Positions 1 to 8,572 of a stretch of 38,551 nucleotides of DNA are shown in pieces. Made by a program: the position numbers and the translations under genes. The notes beneath the pieces were generated by a model. The model was not told the DNA's origin. It saw only the letters and a list, made by a program, of their open reading frames with translations, and ran no database searches. The stretch's first letter is position 1. Each line of letters starts with the position of its first letter. Source of the DNA: Rhodovarius crocodyli (GTDB taxonomy: Bacteria > Pseudomonadota > Alphaproteobacteria > Acetobacterales > Acetobacteraceae); assembly GCA_945901085.1 (NCBI GenBank), contig CAMDJV010000032.1, positions 1-38,551 of the forward strand. The letters run 5' to 3'.

Positions 1-48
1 GCGAAAGGGCTTTGCCCTTTCGCGCTTTCCCTCTTTCCTCCGCCATCA
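1..48 (-). repeat. REP-like hairpin element, family B, copy 1
   Basis: Positions 1-23 form a perfect hairpin: GCGAAAGGGC, loop TTT, GCCCTTTCGC. On the minus strand the element reads TGATGGCGGAGG, then an A-rich stretch, then the hairpin. The same arrangement occurs on the plus strand at 17497-17547. It lies in a gene-free stretch beyond the stop of the creatininase-family gene, so it may also act as a transcription terminator for that gene. The repeat nature is seen directly; the function is inferred. Confidence 0.6.
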
Positions 49-104
49 GCCGGTCTCAGCATACGCGAAGCAAAACCACCGCATCGGCCATGCTGTCGCG
101 GGCG

Positions 105-899
105 TCAGGGCGGTGTGAGCTTGGCTCCCGCAGCGCTGCCCCATAGCGCCGGCTCGCCCAGAATTTCAGCGAGGCGCACGCCCAGCGCCTCCAAGGCCGC
201 CGCACCTTTTTCCGGGCTTGCCCGCCGCGCATCGCCCACCACGCCGGTAGGCGTCATGTCAAAGAAGCTGCGGCGGAAATACAGCGCGCGCGGCTGCGCC
301 GCCGGGCGGTGGGCATGCGGCCCAAAGGCCTCGGCCAGGCGCTCCATCCGCACCGAGCCTTGCGTCACATGCATCATCATCGCCGTCTCCGCCTCGCAGG
401 CATGCATGAGGCCGGGCTGGTCTTCCAAAATGCCCTCAAATACCTCTGGCGCCACCAGCCAATAGGTGCCGCCGGCCACCTGGCAACAGGGGTGCTCATT
501 GCCGATCTCGGTCACCGCCACGCCAATCGCCTCGGTATTGCCGCCATGGGCGTTGAGCAGCATCAGCCGGGTGAAACCATGTCGGAACACGCTGCGGGCG
601 ATGGAGCGCAGCACGGCCAGAAACACCGGCTGGTCCAGCGTGATGGTGCCGCCGAATTGCATGTGATGCTCGGCCAAGCCATGCCAGACCACCGGCAGCA
701 CCACCACGGGCTTTCCTGCCGCCATCAGCTTCTCGGCGGTGCGCGCCGCCACCGCCTCGCCCAGATAGGTATCCGTGCCAGTGGCCAAATGCGGGCCATG
801 CTGCTCGAGCGAGGCCACGGGCAATATCACCAGCGTGTCCTGGCCTGCTGCCGCACGCAGTTCGGGCGCGGTCATCCGCGCCCAGAGAATTTCTCTCAT
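105..899 (-). CDS. Creatininase-family amidohydrolase
   Basis: This 264-residue protein belongs to the creatininase family, metal-dependent hydrolases that open cyclic or linear amides (creatinine to creatine, or formamides in flavin and coenzyme F420 synthesis). The N-terminal motif ASLEQHGPHLATGTD and the later LLNAHGGN are the family's metal-binding signatures, and the length is usual for the family (about 240-270). The frame stays open further upstream, but the ATG at 899 is chosen because AAGGAGAG lies just before it and homology begins there. It is divergent from trpG, with 178 bp between the two starts. The substrate cannot be told from sequence; no creatinine-pathway partner is near. 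Confidence 0.88.
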   Translation of the reverse strand: MREILWARMTAPELRAAAGQDTLVILPVASLEQHGPHLATGTDTYLGEAVAARTAEKLMAAGKPVVVLPVVWHGLAEHHMQFGGTITLDQPVFLAVLRSIARSVFRHGFTRLMLLNAHGGNTEAIGVAVTEIGNEHPCCQVAGGTYWLVAPEVFEGILEDQPGLMHACEAETAMMMHVTQGSVRMERLAEAFGPHAHRPAAQPRALYFRRSFFDMTPTGVVGDARRASPEKGAAALEALGVRLAEILGEPALWGSAAGAKLTPP

Positions 900-1077
900 G
901 CCGTCTCTCCTTGGGCTGGCCACAGCCGACAACACCCTACAGCCAGGGTCAATCGGCGCGCAGGCCATTGGCCCGCACAACCACGACAATGGGCAGCAGC
1001 GCCCCCAGTTGGCCCAATACCCCCGCCCAGGCCGGGCAGAACTTGACCGCCGCCACCGCTGTGCCAAGGATCAGCCA

Positions 1078-1665
1078 ATGATCCTGCTCATCGACAATTA
1101 CGACAGCTTCACCTTCAACCTCTACCACTTCCTGGGTGATCTGGGCGTGGCAGTCGAGGTGCGGCGCAATGATGCGCTCTCGGTGCAGGATGTCATGGCC
1201 ATGCGCCCCGATGCCGTGCTGCTCTCGCCCGGCCCCTGCACCCCCAATGAGGCTGGCATCTGCCTGCCGCTCGTCGCCGCCGCCGCCGAGACAAAGCTAC
1301 CGCTGATGGGCGTCTGCCTCGGCCATCAGGCCATCGGCCAGGCCTTTGGCGGCACCGTGCTGCGCGCGCCCGAGCCGGTGCATGGCAAGGTGTGGGATAT
1401 TGAGCATGAGGGCAGCGATCTTTTCGCCGGCCTGCCCTCCCCCTTCCGCGCCACCCGCTACCATTCGCTGGTGGTCGAGCGTGCAACGCTGCCCGAATGC
1501 CTGCGGGTGAGCGCCACCACCGCCGATGGGCTCATCATGGGCATGGCGCATCGCGAATTGCCGATCTGGGGCGTGCAATTCCACCCCGAGAGCATCGCCT
1601 CCGAGCATGGCCACGCCATTTTGGAGAACTTCATCCGCCTCGCCGGCGCGCGAGCGCCGGCATGA
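1078..1665 (+). CDS. trpG: Anthranilate synthase component II (glutamine amidotransferase)
   Basis: This 195-residue class I glutamine amidotransferase releases ammonia from glutamine for anthranilate synthase (TrpE), the first step of tryptophan synthesis. Seen: the N-terminal MILLIDNYDSFTFNLYHFL, the oxyanion region LLSPGPCTPNEAG, the nucleophile elbow GVCLGHQAIGQAFGG with the catalytic Cys, and the C-terminal VQFHPES carrying the His-Glu of the triad. The ATG at 1078 has AAGGA upstream. It overlaps trpD by ATGA and leads a trpGDC operon. TrpE is not in the window. Such subunits can also serve aminodeoxychorismate synthase (PabA), but the trpD/trpC neighbours favour TrpG. Confidence 0.95.
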   Translation: MILLIDNYDSFTFNLYHFLGDLGVAVEVRRNDALSVQDVMAMRPDAVLLSPGPCTPNEAGICLPLVAAAAETKLPLMGVCLGHQAIGQAFGGTVLRAPEPVHGKVWDIEHEGSDLFAGLPSPFRATRYHSLVVERATLPECLRVSATTADGLIMGMAHRELPIWGVQFHPESIASEHGHAILENFIRLAGARAPA

Positions 1666-2675
1666 ACGGCCTCAAGCCCATCCTCGCCCGCCTCGCCGCT
1701 GGCGAGCATTTGGCCGAGAGCGAGGCCGAGGCCGCCTTTGGCGTGATCATGGCCGGTGAGGCGACGCCGGCGCAAATCGCCGGGCTGCTGATGGCCATGC
1801 GGGTGCGCGGCGAGACAGTGGCCGAGATGACCGGCGCGGTGCGCGCGATGCGCGCGCGGATGATCGCCATCGAAGCACCGCCGGAGGCGATGGATATCGT
1901 CGGCACCGGCGGCGATGCCTCGGGCAGCCTGAATATTTCCACCGCCACCGCCATGGTCGTGGCCGGCTGCGGCGTGCCCGTGGCCAAGCATGGCAACCGG
2001 GCCCTCTCCTCCAAATCGGGCGCGGCCGATGCGCTCAGCGCGCTGGGCATCAACATGGAAACCCCCATCGAGCGCCTGCCCGCCGTGCTGGCCGAGGCGG
2101 GCATGGTGTTCCTGCTCGCCCCGCGCCACCACGCCGCACTGCGCCATGCCGGCGGCGCGCGGGTGGAGCTTGGCACTCGCACCATTTTCAACCTGCTGGG
2201 CCCCCTGGCCAACCCAGCCCGCGTCACCCGCCAGCTCACCGGCGCCTTCTCGCGCGATTGGCTGCGGCCCATGGCCGAGGCGCTTTCCCGCCTGGGCACC
2301 ACGCATGCCTGGGTTGTGCATGGCCAGGGGCTTGATGAACTCGCACTCAGCGGCCCCTCCCATGTGGTGGAGCTGCGGCAGGGGGTGATACGCGAATTCA
2401 CCATATCCCCAGCCGATGCCGGGCTGGCGGAAGCCCCGCCCGAGGCCATTCGCGGCGGCGAGCCGGCCGAAAACGCCGCCGCCCTGCTGGCCCTGCTGCA
2501 GGGCGCGCCCGGCGCCTATCGGGATATCGTGCGCCTCAATGCCGCGGCAGCCCTTGTGGTGGCCGGGCGCTGCACCGATTTACAGGCCGGCGCTGAACGC
2601 GCCGCCCACAGCATTGATAGCGGGGCGGCTCTCGGAGTATTGCAGCGCCTCCAGAAGGCCACCTCCCCCGCATGA
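1662..2675 (+). CDS. trpD: Anthranilate phosphoribosyltransferase
   Basis: This 337-residue enzyme transfers phosphoribose from PRPP to anthranilate, the second step of tryptophan synthesis. Seen: an N-terminal helical domain (to about residue 70), the PRPP-binding GTGGDASGSLNIST near residues 80-95, the KHGNRALSSKSGAADAL loop, and the glycine-rich GTRTIFNLLGPLANPA. Length is standard. The start ATG overlaps the trpG stop (ATGA at 1662-1665), and the stop overlaps the trpC start in the same way, so translation of the three genes is probably coupled. Confidence 0.95.
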   Translation: MNGLKPILARLAAGEHLAESEAEAAFGVIMAGEATPAQIAGLLMAMRVRGETVAEMTGAVRAMRARMIAIEAPPEAMDIVGTGGDASGSLNISTATAMVVAGCGVPVAKHGNRALSSKSGAADALSALGINMETPIERLPAVLAEAGMVFLLAPRHHAALRHAGGARVELGTRTIFNLLGPLANPARVTRQLTGAFSRDWLRPMAEALSRLGTTHAWVVHGQGLDELALSGPSHVVELRQGVIREFTISPADAGLAEAPPEAIRGGEPAENAAALLALLQGAPGAYRDIVRLNAAAALVVAGRCTDLQAGAERAAHSIDSGAALGVLQRLQKATSPA

Positions 2676-3496
2676 ACGCCCCTGCCATCATTCTCCCCAC
2701 CGCCTTGCCGGACACCCTCGCACGCATCCTTGAGGATAAGCGCGCCGAGGTGACATCCCGCATGGCCGCGCACCCCATGGCCGAAATGGAGCGCGCGGCG
2801 CGCGATGCCGGCCCCACGCGCGATTTCGTCGGCGCCCTCTGCACCGCCGTCTCCGAAGGCAGCACCGGGCTGATCGCCGAGATCAAGCGCAAATCGCCCT
2901 CAGGCGGGCTCATCCGGCCGGATTTTGACCCTGCCGCCATCGCCCGCTCCTATGAGCGTGCCGGCGCCAAATGCCTCTCGGTGCTCACCGATGAGATCTG
3001 GTTCGGCACCACCCCCGCCGACCTCAAAGCCGCCCGCGCCGCCTGCCAGCTTCCCGTGCTGCGCAAGGATTTCATGATCCATCCCTGGCAGGTCTTCGAG
3101 GCGCGGGCGATGGGGGCGGATTGCATTCTGCTGATCATGGCCGCCCTGACCGACGCCATGGCCAATGAGCTGGAAGAACTGGCCCGCAGCCTCGACCTCG
3201 CCATTCTGCTCGAAGCGCATGACGAGCGCGAGCTGGAACGGGCCTTGGGGCTGGACGCACGCTTGGTTGGCATCAACAACCGCGACCTGCGCACGCTCCA
3301 AACCGATATCACCACCACCGAGCGCCTCGCACCACTGGTGCCGGCTGAAAAGCTGCCAGTGGCCGAAAGCGGCCTGCGCAGCGCCGATGACCTGCGCCGC
3401 ATGGCCGAGGCCGGCGCGCGCTGCGTGCTGGTGGGTGAACATCTGCTGCGCGAGCCTGATATTGAGGCCGCGACGCGGGCATTTCTGGGGCAATGA
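2672..3496 (+). CDS. trpC: Indole-3-glycerol phosphate synthase
   Basis: This 274-residue TIM-barrel enzyme closes the indole ring, turning carboxyphenylaminodeoxyribulose phosphate into indole-3-glycerol phosphate with loss of CO2. Seen: the start-proximal [12 protein letters not shown] helix, [12 protein letters not shown] with the substrate-binding lysine, [38 protein letters not shown], and the phosphate-binding end VAESGLR / [13 protein letters not shown]. It is not fused to TrpF. It overlaps trpD upstream and moaC downstream by ATGA, so moaC appears to belong to the same transcript. Confidence 0.95.
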   Translation: MNAPAIILPTALPDTLARILEDKRAEVTSRMAAHPMAEMERAARDAGPTRDFVGALCTAVSEGSTGLIAEIKRKSPSGGLIRPDFDPAAIARSYERAGAKCLSVLTDEIWFGTTPADLKAARAACQLPVLRKDFMIHPWQVFEARAMGADCILLIMAALTDAMANELEELARSLDLAILLEAHDERELERALGLDARLVGINNRDLRTLQTDITTTERLAPLVPAEKLPVAESGLRSADDLRRMAEAGARCVLVGEHLLREPDIEAATRAFLGQ

Positions 3497-3963
3497 GCCT
3501 CACCCATTTCGATGCCCAGGGGCGGGCCGCCATGGTCGATGTCTCGGCCAAGGAAGAGACCGCCCGGGTGGCCACCGCGCGCGGCCGTATCGTGATGGCC
3601 CCCGCTACCCTGGCACTCATCGAGGCCGGCCAGGTCGGAAAGGGCGACGTCCTGGGCGTGGCAAGGCTCGCCGGCATCATGGCGGCCAAGCGAACCTCTG
3701 ATCTGATCCCGCTCTGCCATCCGCTGGCGCTCTCGAAGGTGACGGTGGACCTCACCCCCGCCGCCCCCGATTCGGTGGAGATTGAGGCCACGGTCAAGCT
3801 GGTGGGCCGCACCGGGGTGGAGATGGAAGCGCTCACCGCCGTCACCATCGCAGCGCTCACGGTCTATGACATGTGCAAGGCGGCCGATCGGAGCATGCGC
3901 ATCGAGGATATCCGCCTGGTGCTGAAGGAAGGCGGCAAGTCCGGCCGCTACGAGAGCGCCTGA
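3493..3963 (+). CDS. moaC: Cyclic pyranopterin monophosphate synthase
   Basis: This 156-residue protein catalyses the second half of the first step of molybdenum cofactor synthesis: it converts the MoaA product (3',8-cyclo-GTP) to cyclic pyranopterin monophosphate. Seen: [10 protein letters not shown] at the N-terminus, the conserved [13 protein letters not shown] with active-site Cys-His, the [10 protein letters not shown] segment, and [23 protein letters not shown] at the end, which holds the catalytic lysine and asparate-rich loop. Length is standard. ATGA overlaps with trpC; the stop TGA shares a base with the moeA ATG. The joint trpC-moaC-moeA order is common in Rhodospirillales. Confidence 0.96.
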   Translation: MSLTHFDAQGRAAMVDVSAKEETARVATARGRIVMAPATLALIEAGQVGKGDVLGVARLAGIMAAKRTSDLIPLCHPLALSKVTVDLTPAAPDSVEIEATVKLVGRTGVEMEALTAVTIAALTVYDMCKAADRSMRIEDIRLVLKEGGKSGRYESA

Positions 3964-5153
3964 TGCAAAGCGTCGAGGCGGCACGCGCGCGCATCCTGGC
4001 CGCCCTCTCGGCCACCCCGCCCGAGACGGTGGCGCTGGCCGAGGCTGCCGGCCGGGTGCTGGCCCGCCCGGTGGCGGCCAGGCTCACCCAGCCACCCTCC
4101 GCCGTCTCCGCTATGGATGGCTATGCGCTGCGCGCCGCCGATGCGCCGGTGGGTGCCAGGCTGCGCGTCGTGGGCGAGGCCCCGGCCGGCCATCCCTTTG
4201 CGGGCCATCTGGGCCCGGGTGAGGCCGTGCGCATCTTCACCGGTGCCTTCATCCCCCAGGGCGCCGACAGTATCCTGCTGCAGGAGGACGCCACCGCCGA
4301 GGCCGGAACAGTGCTGGTGCGCGAGACCCTCACCCCGGGCCGCTGGGTGCGCCCCGCAGGCTTGGATTTCTCCACCGGCGAGAGCCTGCTGCAGGCCGGG
4401 CGCAAGCTGACCGCGCGCGATATCGGCCTCGCCGCCGCGGCCAATCACCCCTGGCTCACCGTGCATCGCCGCCCGCGCATTGGCATCCTTGCCACCGGCG
4501 ACGAAATCGCTCTGCCCGGTGACCCGCTGCCCATGGGCGGCATTGTCAGCTCCAATGCCCATGCCCTGGCGGCGATGCTGCGCGCCGCGGGCGCCGAGGC
4601 GGTGATTCTGCCCATCGCCCCAGATGATGCCGATGCCATCGCCACCCTGGCCCAGGGCGCGCGGGGCTGCGACATGCTGGTCACAACCGGCGGCGCCAGC
4701 GTGGGTGACCATGACCTGGTACAAAAAGCGCTCATCCCGGGCGGTTTCGCCCTCGATTTCTGGAAAATCGCCATGCGCCCCGGCAAGCCGCTGATCTGGG
4801 GCCGGCTGGGCGAGACCCCCATGCTCGGCCTGCCAGGCAATCCCGTCTCGGCACTCGTCTGCGCCGTGGTGTTCCTGCTGCCTTCGGTTTCGGTGATGGC
4901 AGGCCTGCCCGCCGCCGCCACGCCAAGCGAGGCCGCGCTCACCGGCGCCGATCTGGCAGCCAATGACCAGCGCGAGGATTATCTGCGCTGCAGGCTTGAT
5001 GGCGAGGTAGCGACGCCGTTTTCCCGGCAGGACAGTTCCATGCTCAAGACCCTGGCGCGGGCCGATGCGCTATTGATCCGCGCACCGCACGCCGCCGCTC
5101 TGCTGGCGGGAAGTGCCGTGCGCATTATTCGACTATCGGCCCTGGGGGTCTGA
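3963..5153 (+). CDS. moeA: Molybdopterin molybdenumtransferase
   Basis: This 396-residue MoeA inserts molybdate into adenylylated molybdopterin, the last general step of Moco synthesis. Seen: an N-terminal domain with VSAMDGYAL (about residues 48-56), the RIFTGAFIPQGADSILLQED segment, the central MoCF-biosynthesis fold with ILATGDEIALPG and TTGGASVGDHDLV, then PGKPLIWG and GLPGNPVSALV, and a small C-terminal domain. Length is usual (about 400). The ATG at 3963 shares its A with the moaC stop (TGATG). The next gene, lexA, follows after 125 bp and has its own SOS promoter region. Confidence 0.95.
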   Translation: MQSVEAARARILAALSATPPETVALAEAAGRVLARPVAARLTQPPSAVSAMDGYALRAADAPVGARLRVVGEAPAGHPFAGHLGPGEAVRIFTGAFIPQGADSILLQEDATAEAGTVLVRETLTPGRWVRPAGLDFSTGESLLQAGRKLTARDIGLAAAANHPWLTVHRRPRIGILATGDEIALPGDPLPMGGIVSSNAHALAAMLRAAGAEAVILPIAPDDADAIATLAQGARGCDMLVTTGGASVGDHDLVQKALIPGGFALDFWKIAMRPGKPLIWGRLGETPMLGLPGNPVSALVCAVVFLLPSVSVMAGLPAAATPSEAALTGADLAANDQREDYLRCRLDGEVATPFSRQDSSMLKTLARADALLIRAPHAAALLAGSAVRIIRLSALGV

Positions 5154-5209
5154 TCAGCGCATCGGCAAAATAAGAACATCTCAAGCACAAACTGCTTTAC
5201 AGCCGATGA

Positions 5210-5224
5210 GAACCTTACTAGAAC
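5210..5224. promoter_or_regulatory. LexA (SOS) box of lexA
   Basis: The sequence GAAC-CTTACTA-GAAC is a direct repeat GAAC-N7-GAAC, which is GTTC-N7-GTTC on the other strand. This is the established LexA-binding motif of alphaproteobacteria. It lies 54 bp before the lexA start, the expected place for autorepression. Confidence 0.88.
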
Positions 5225-5278
5225 AACCATCAGATTCCCGGTTTGTTCGGCAGTCGGCCCGCAGAAGGTCTGAGGTTG

Positions 5279-5992
5279 ATGCTCACGCGTAAACAGCACG
5301 AATTGCTGATGTACATCCACAAGCATCTCAACGAGACCGGCTTTTCGCCGTCCTTCGAGGAGATGAAGGATGCGCTGAAGCTGAAGTCCAAATCAGGCAT
5401 CCATCGGCTGATCACAGCGCTGGAGGAGCGCAATTTCCTTGCCCGCCGCGCCCATCGTGCCCGGGCGCTGGAGGTGCTGCGCCTGCCGGAAGATATGGCG
5501 CCGCGCCGCCAGCCGCGCATACCCGCCGATGCCCCGGCCCCGCCCAGCAACGTCATCGCCGCCAATTTCACCCGGGCGGCAAAGCCGGCCGAGCCTGCCC
5601 CGCCCGAGACCATTTCCCTGCCCCTCTTCGGTAAGATCGCCGCTGGCGTGCCGATCGAGGCGCTGCGCGATGCCGGGACCAATGTCGATGTGGCGGCCTC
5701 CATGCTCGGCATTGGCGAACATTACGCCCTCGAGGTGGCCGGCGATTCGATGCAGGATGCCGGCATTCTCGATGGTGACACAGTGGTCATCCGCCGCGGC
5801 GAAACGGCGGAAAATGGCGCCATTGTCGTGGCCTTGGTCGATGAGAATGAGGTGACACTAAAGCGGTTGTGGAAGCGCGGCGCCACCGTGGCGCTGGAAC
5901 CGGCCAATAAGGCCTATGAAACCCGCATCTTCGGCCCCGACCGGGTGCAGGTGCAGGGCAAGCTGGTGGGGCTGCTGCGGAAATACCATTGA
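5279..5992 (+). CDS. lexA: SOS repressor LexA
   Basis: This 237-residue repressor binds SOS boxes and self-cleaves when stimulated by RecA-DNA filaments. Residues 1-70 are the winged-helix DNA-binding domain ([33 protein letters not shown]). A Pro/Ala-rich linker (about 72-112) leads to the S24 protease-like domain with cleavage site Ala122-Gly123, catalytic Ser157 in GDSMQDAG and Lys195 in [10 protein letters not shown]. The in-frame ATG at 5243 is rejected because alphaproteobacterial LexA proteins begin MLTRKQ. The SOS box upstream indicates autoregulation. The stop overlaps the next gene's start (TGATG), so the endopeptidase gene may share LexA-controlled transcription. Confidence 0.96.
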   Translation: MLTRKQHELLMYIHKHLNETGFSPSFEEMKDALKLKSKSGIHRLITALEERNFLARRAHRARALEVLRLPEDMAPRRQPRIPADAPAPPSNVIAANFTRAAKPAEPAPPETISLPLFGKIAAGVPIEALRDAGTNVDVAASMLGIGEHYALEVAGDSMQDAGILDGDTVVIRRGETAENGAIVVALVDENEVTLKRLWKRGATVALEPANKAYETRIFGPDRVQVQGKLVGLLRKYH

Positions 5993-6819
5993 TGCGCGGC
6001 CTGCTCCTCGCGGCGCTGCTGCTGGCGCTGCCCGCCCGCGCCCAGGCGCCCTATTCGGGGGCAGAATGGGGCAGGCTTGCCACCCCCACCCCAGGTGCGA
6101 CGCGCATTATAGGCGGCACCGGGCTGGGCTGCATCGCCGGGGCCGCGCAATTGCCGGCCGAGGGCGCTGGCTTTGAAGCCGTGCGGCGCTATCGCAACCG
6201 CCATTGGGGCTCGCCCCATCTCGTTGCCTTTCTCACCGACCTGGCAGGCCAGGCCCGCGCCGCCGGTTTTCCGCCACTGCTGATTGGCGATATGTCGCAG
6301 CCGCGCGGCGGGCCAATGTCCTCCGGCCATGCCAGCCACCAAAACGGGCTGGATGCCGATATTTGGCTCGATCTGCGCGGCCTGCCCGCCGGCAGCCGCG
6401 CCTGGGCCGAGGGCGAGGGCCCGCCGGTTCTGGTGCTGCCCGATGAAACCGAGGTGGACCCCAGCCGCTTCACCCCCAACCATGCAAGGCTGATCCGCCT
6501 CGCCGTCAGCCAGCCCGGGGTGGATCGCATTTTGGTCAATCACGGCATCAAGCGCAGCCTGTGCCGGATGCATCGCGGCGAGCCCTGGCTGCGCCGGGTG
6601 CGACCATGGCGTGGGCATGACAGCCACATGCATGTGCGGCTGCGCTGCCCCGCCGGGCAGACGGATTGCCAGGATATCGCTCCCCCACCGCCGGGCGATG
6701 GCTGCGATGCCAGCCTCGATTGGTGGCTGAGCGAGGAGGCGCGCAACCCGCCGCGCCGCCCGCCGCCGCCCGCGCCCATCATGCCCGCTTCCTGCGGGCC
6801 GGTCTTTTCAGCGCGGTAG
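5992..6819 (+). CDS. mepA: Penicillin-insensitive murein endopeptidase (MepA family)
   Basis: This 275-residue secreted zinc endopeptidase of the LAS/MepA family would cut the D-Ala-mDAP cross-links of peptidoglycan in the periplasm. Residues 1-19 are a clear signal peptide ([19 protein letters not shown]). Metal ligands are visible in SGHASHQNGLDADIWL (HxxxxxxxxD type) and in the C-terminal GHDSHMHVRL. Conserved cysteines (LGC, LCRMH, RCPAGQTDC, DGC) suggest disulphides. The C-terminal end is Pro-rich. It overlaps the lexA stop by one base, so it is probably cotranscribed with lexA. Its 3' end overlaps the convergent TPP-enzyme gene by 12 bp. Confidence 0.92.
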   Translation: MRGLLLAALLLALPARAQAPYSGAEWGRLATPTPGATRIIGGTGLGCIAGAAQLPAEGAGFEAVRRYRNRHWGSPHLVAFLTDLAGQARAAGFPPLLIGDMSQPRGGPMSSGHASHQNGLDADIWLDLRGLPAGSRAWAEGEGPPVLVLPDETEVDPSRFTPNHARLIRLAVSQPGVDRILVNHGIKRSLCRMHRGEPWLRRVRPWRGHDSHMHVRLRCPAGQTDCQDIAPPPPGDGCDASLDWWLSEEARNPPRRPPPPAPIMPASCGPVFSAR

Positions 6820-8430
6820 AATCGCCTCCAGGCTGGTCCGCACCACCGCCGCGAAAGGCCCGGGCGCTGCCAGCCCCGCCTCCAGCGCCGGGAAATCAGC
6901 CCGGCTCTCCACCTTCAGCACCGGCATGCCAAAGGCCTGGCACCACAGCGCCATATCCGGATTGACCAGATCCGTGCCGCTGACCGCGCCGGGATGGGCG
7001 CGCTCCTGGTGAATGCGGATGGAGCCATAGCTGCCATTATCGCTCAGCAGCAGCTTGATGGCCGCCCCGCGCGCCTGCGCCACCGCCAATTCCTGCCCCG
7101 TCATCAAGGCACCGCCATCGCCCATCGCGCAAATCACCTGCCGGCCGGGAAAGCGCAGCGCCGCCGCCACCGCCGCAGGCATGCCACAGCCCATGGCGCC
7201 CGATTGGCTGGGCATCAGCCATTGCCCCGGCTTCCAGGCCACCTTGCGGTAAAACGGTGCGGCAAAGGTGCCGGCATCGAGGGTGACAATGGCATCATCC
7301 GCCGCCACCCGCCCCACCAGCGCCGCAATCTCGGAAAACGCCAGCCCATCCGGCCAATCCCGCTGTTCCAGCCGGCAATCAGCCACATGGATCGCCCGCA
7401 ACCGCGCATTCCACCCAGCGCGCCCGGCCGGCGGCGGCCCCGGCGGCGCCGGCATGGCGGCCAGCAGCGCATCGGCATCGGCATCCAGCGCCAGATCGGC
7501 CGGAAAATCCCAGTTCAGCCGGCCGACATCGCGGCAGACATGGATCAGACGCTGGCCGGGTGCGGGCCAGGAATAGCCCTGGGTTGTGATGTCATGCAGC
7601 CGCGTGCCCAGCGCCAGCACCAGATCAGCCTCGGCAAAGGCCTGGCGCTGCGCATCGGGGTTGCGCAGCCCCATATCGCCAACATAAAGCGGGTGATCAT
7701 TGGGAAACAGCGATTGCCGGCGGAAACTGACGGCGACCGGTACATCCCACGCCTCGGCAAAGCGGCGCAGCGCCGCTTGCCGGCCCCCGGTGTGATCCTC
7801 AAGCCCGTGTCCCACGAGCAAAATTGGCCGCGCAGCCCGGGCCAGCATGGCCGCCACCGGCGCTGGGTCAGCCGGCACTGCAGGCGGGACGGTATAGGGC
7901 AGCACCGCAGCATCGCATGGCATCGCCAAAATATCCTCGGGCAGGCTCAACACCACCGGGCCGGGCACGCCTTGCGTCGCCATGGCCCAAGCGCGGGCGA
8001 TCAGCGCCGGCACCTGGTCGGGGGTGCGCGCCTCGCCGACCCATTTCGCCACATCGCCAAACATCCGAGCATAGTCGATTTCCTGAAAGGAGCGGCGGCG
8101 CAGGTCACGCGCCTCCACCTGGCCGATCAGCAGAATGAGCGGCACGCAATCCTGCTCGGCCGCATGCAGCGCTATGGCGGCATTGGAGGCGCCCGGCCCG
8201 CGAGACACCAGCACCACCCCCGGGCGGCCGGTCAGCTTGGCATCGGCCAGCGCGGCAAAGCCCGCACCGCCCTCATGGCGCGCCACCACCAGATCAATGC
8301 CCGAGCCCTGGTCGGGATGCAGCGCGTGCAGCAGGGCGATATAGCTCTCCCCGGGCACGCACCAGGCCCGATCCACCCCCCTTTCGGACAGAAATTGTAC
8401 AAGGCGGGCGGCGGCGGTGGTTTGGGTCAT
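6808..8430 (-). CDS. Thiamine pyrophosphate-dependent enzyme (acetolactate synthase-like)
   Basis: This 540-residue protein has the three-domain layout of the TPP decarboxylase/acetolactate synthase family. The N-terminal PYR domain carries CVPGESY and the catalytic Glu53 in VARHEGGAGFAA. A central Rossmann-like domain runs at about 190-330. The C-terminal PP domain has the TPP motif GDGGALMTGQELAVA...NGSYGSI and QSGAMGCGMP. The start ATG at 8430 is chosen because family homology begins MTQTTAAARLVQFL; no strong ribosome-binding site is seen. True acetolactate synthases are longer and pair with a small subunit, which is absent. A benzoylformate decarboxylase- or oxalyl-CoA-decarboxylase-like catabolic role is possible. 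It is divergent from the iron-type permease. Confidence 0.88.
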   Translation of the reverse strand: MTQTTAAARLVQFLSERGVDRAWCVPGESYIALLHALHPDQGSGIDLVVARHEGGAGFAALADAKLTGRPGVVLVSRGPGASNAAIALHAAEQDCVPLILLIGQVEARDLRRRSFQEIDYARMFGDVAKWVGEARTPDQVPALIARAWAMATQGVPGPVVLSLPEDILAMPCDAAVLPYTVPPAVPADPAPVAAMLARAARPILLVGHGLEDHTGGRQAALRRFAEAWDVPVAVSFRRQSLFPNDHPLYVGDMGLRNPDAQRQAFAEADLVLALGTRLHDITTQGYSWPAPGQRLIHVCRDVGRLNWDFPADLALDADADALLAAMPAPPGPPPAGRAGWNARLRAIHVADCRLEQRDWPDGLAFSEIAALVGRVAADDAIVTLDAGTFAAPFYRKVAWKPGQWLMPSQSGAMGCGMPAAVAAALRFPGRQVICAMGDGGALMTGQELAVAQARGAAIKLLLSDNGSYGSIRIHQERAHPGAVSGTDLVNPDMALWCQAFGMPVLKVESRADFPALEAGLAAPGPFAAVVRTSLEAILPR

Positions 8431-8534
8431 TGGCCGATAATCTGTCCCAGCGCGGCGCATGCGAAAAGCCCCCGGGGGGCTCAGCGTCACGCTCTGGCGG
8501 GATGTGACGTGTGGGTGTAAACCCCGTGTTGAGT

Positions 8535-8551
8535 TTGAGAATGCTTCGCAA
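8535..8551. promoter_or_regulatory. Candidate Fur-type operator
   Basis: TTGAGAATGCTTCGCAA is an imperfect palindrome (TTGnGAA-nnn-TTCnCAA, 12 of 14 arm bases pairing) resembling Fur boxes of the TGAGAATnATTCTCA type. It ends 21 bp before the start of an iron-type ABC permease, where iron-dependent repression would be expected. Palindrome seen; Fur binding inferred. Confidence 0.5.
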
Positions 8552-8572
8552 CAGAAAACCGCTTCACCATAT

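Noticed and set aside
949-1078. A hydrophobic minus-strand stretch between the creatininase-family gene and trpG, ending near 949 (LGQLGALLPIVVVVRANGLRAD)
   Set aside because: It has no convincing start codon or ribosome-binding site, runs into the trpG start and matches no family. I treat the interval as divergent promoter DNA.
5243-5278. Earlier ATG for LexA
   Set aside because: The extra 12 residues are not seen in related LexA proteins, which begin MLTRKQ, and they would lie very close to the SOS box.
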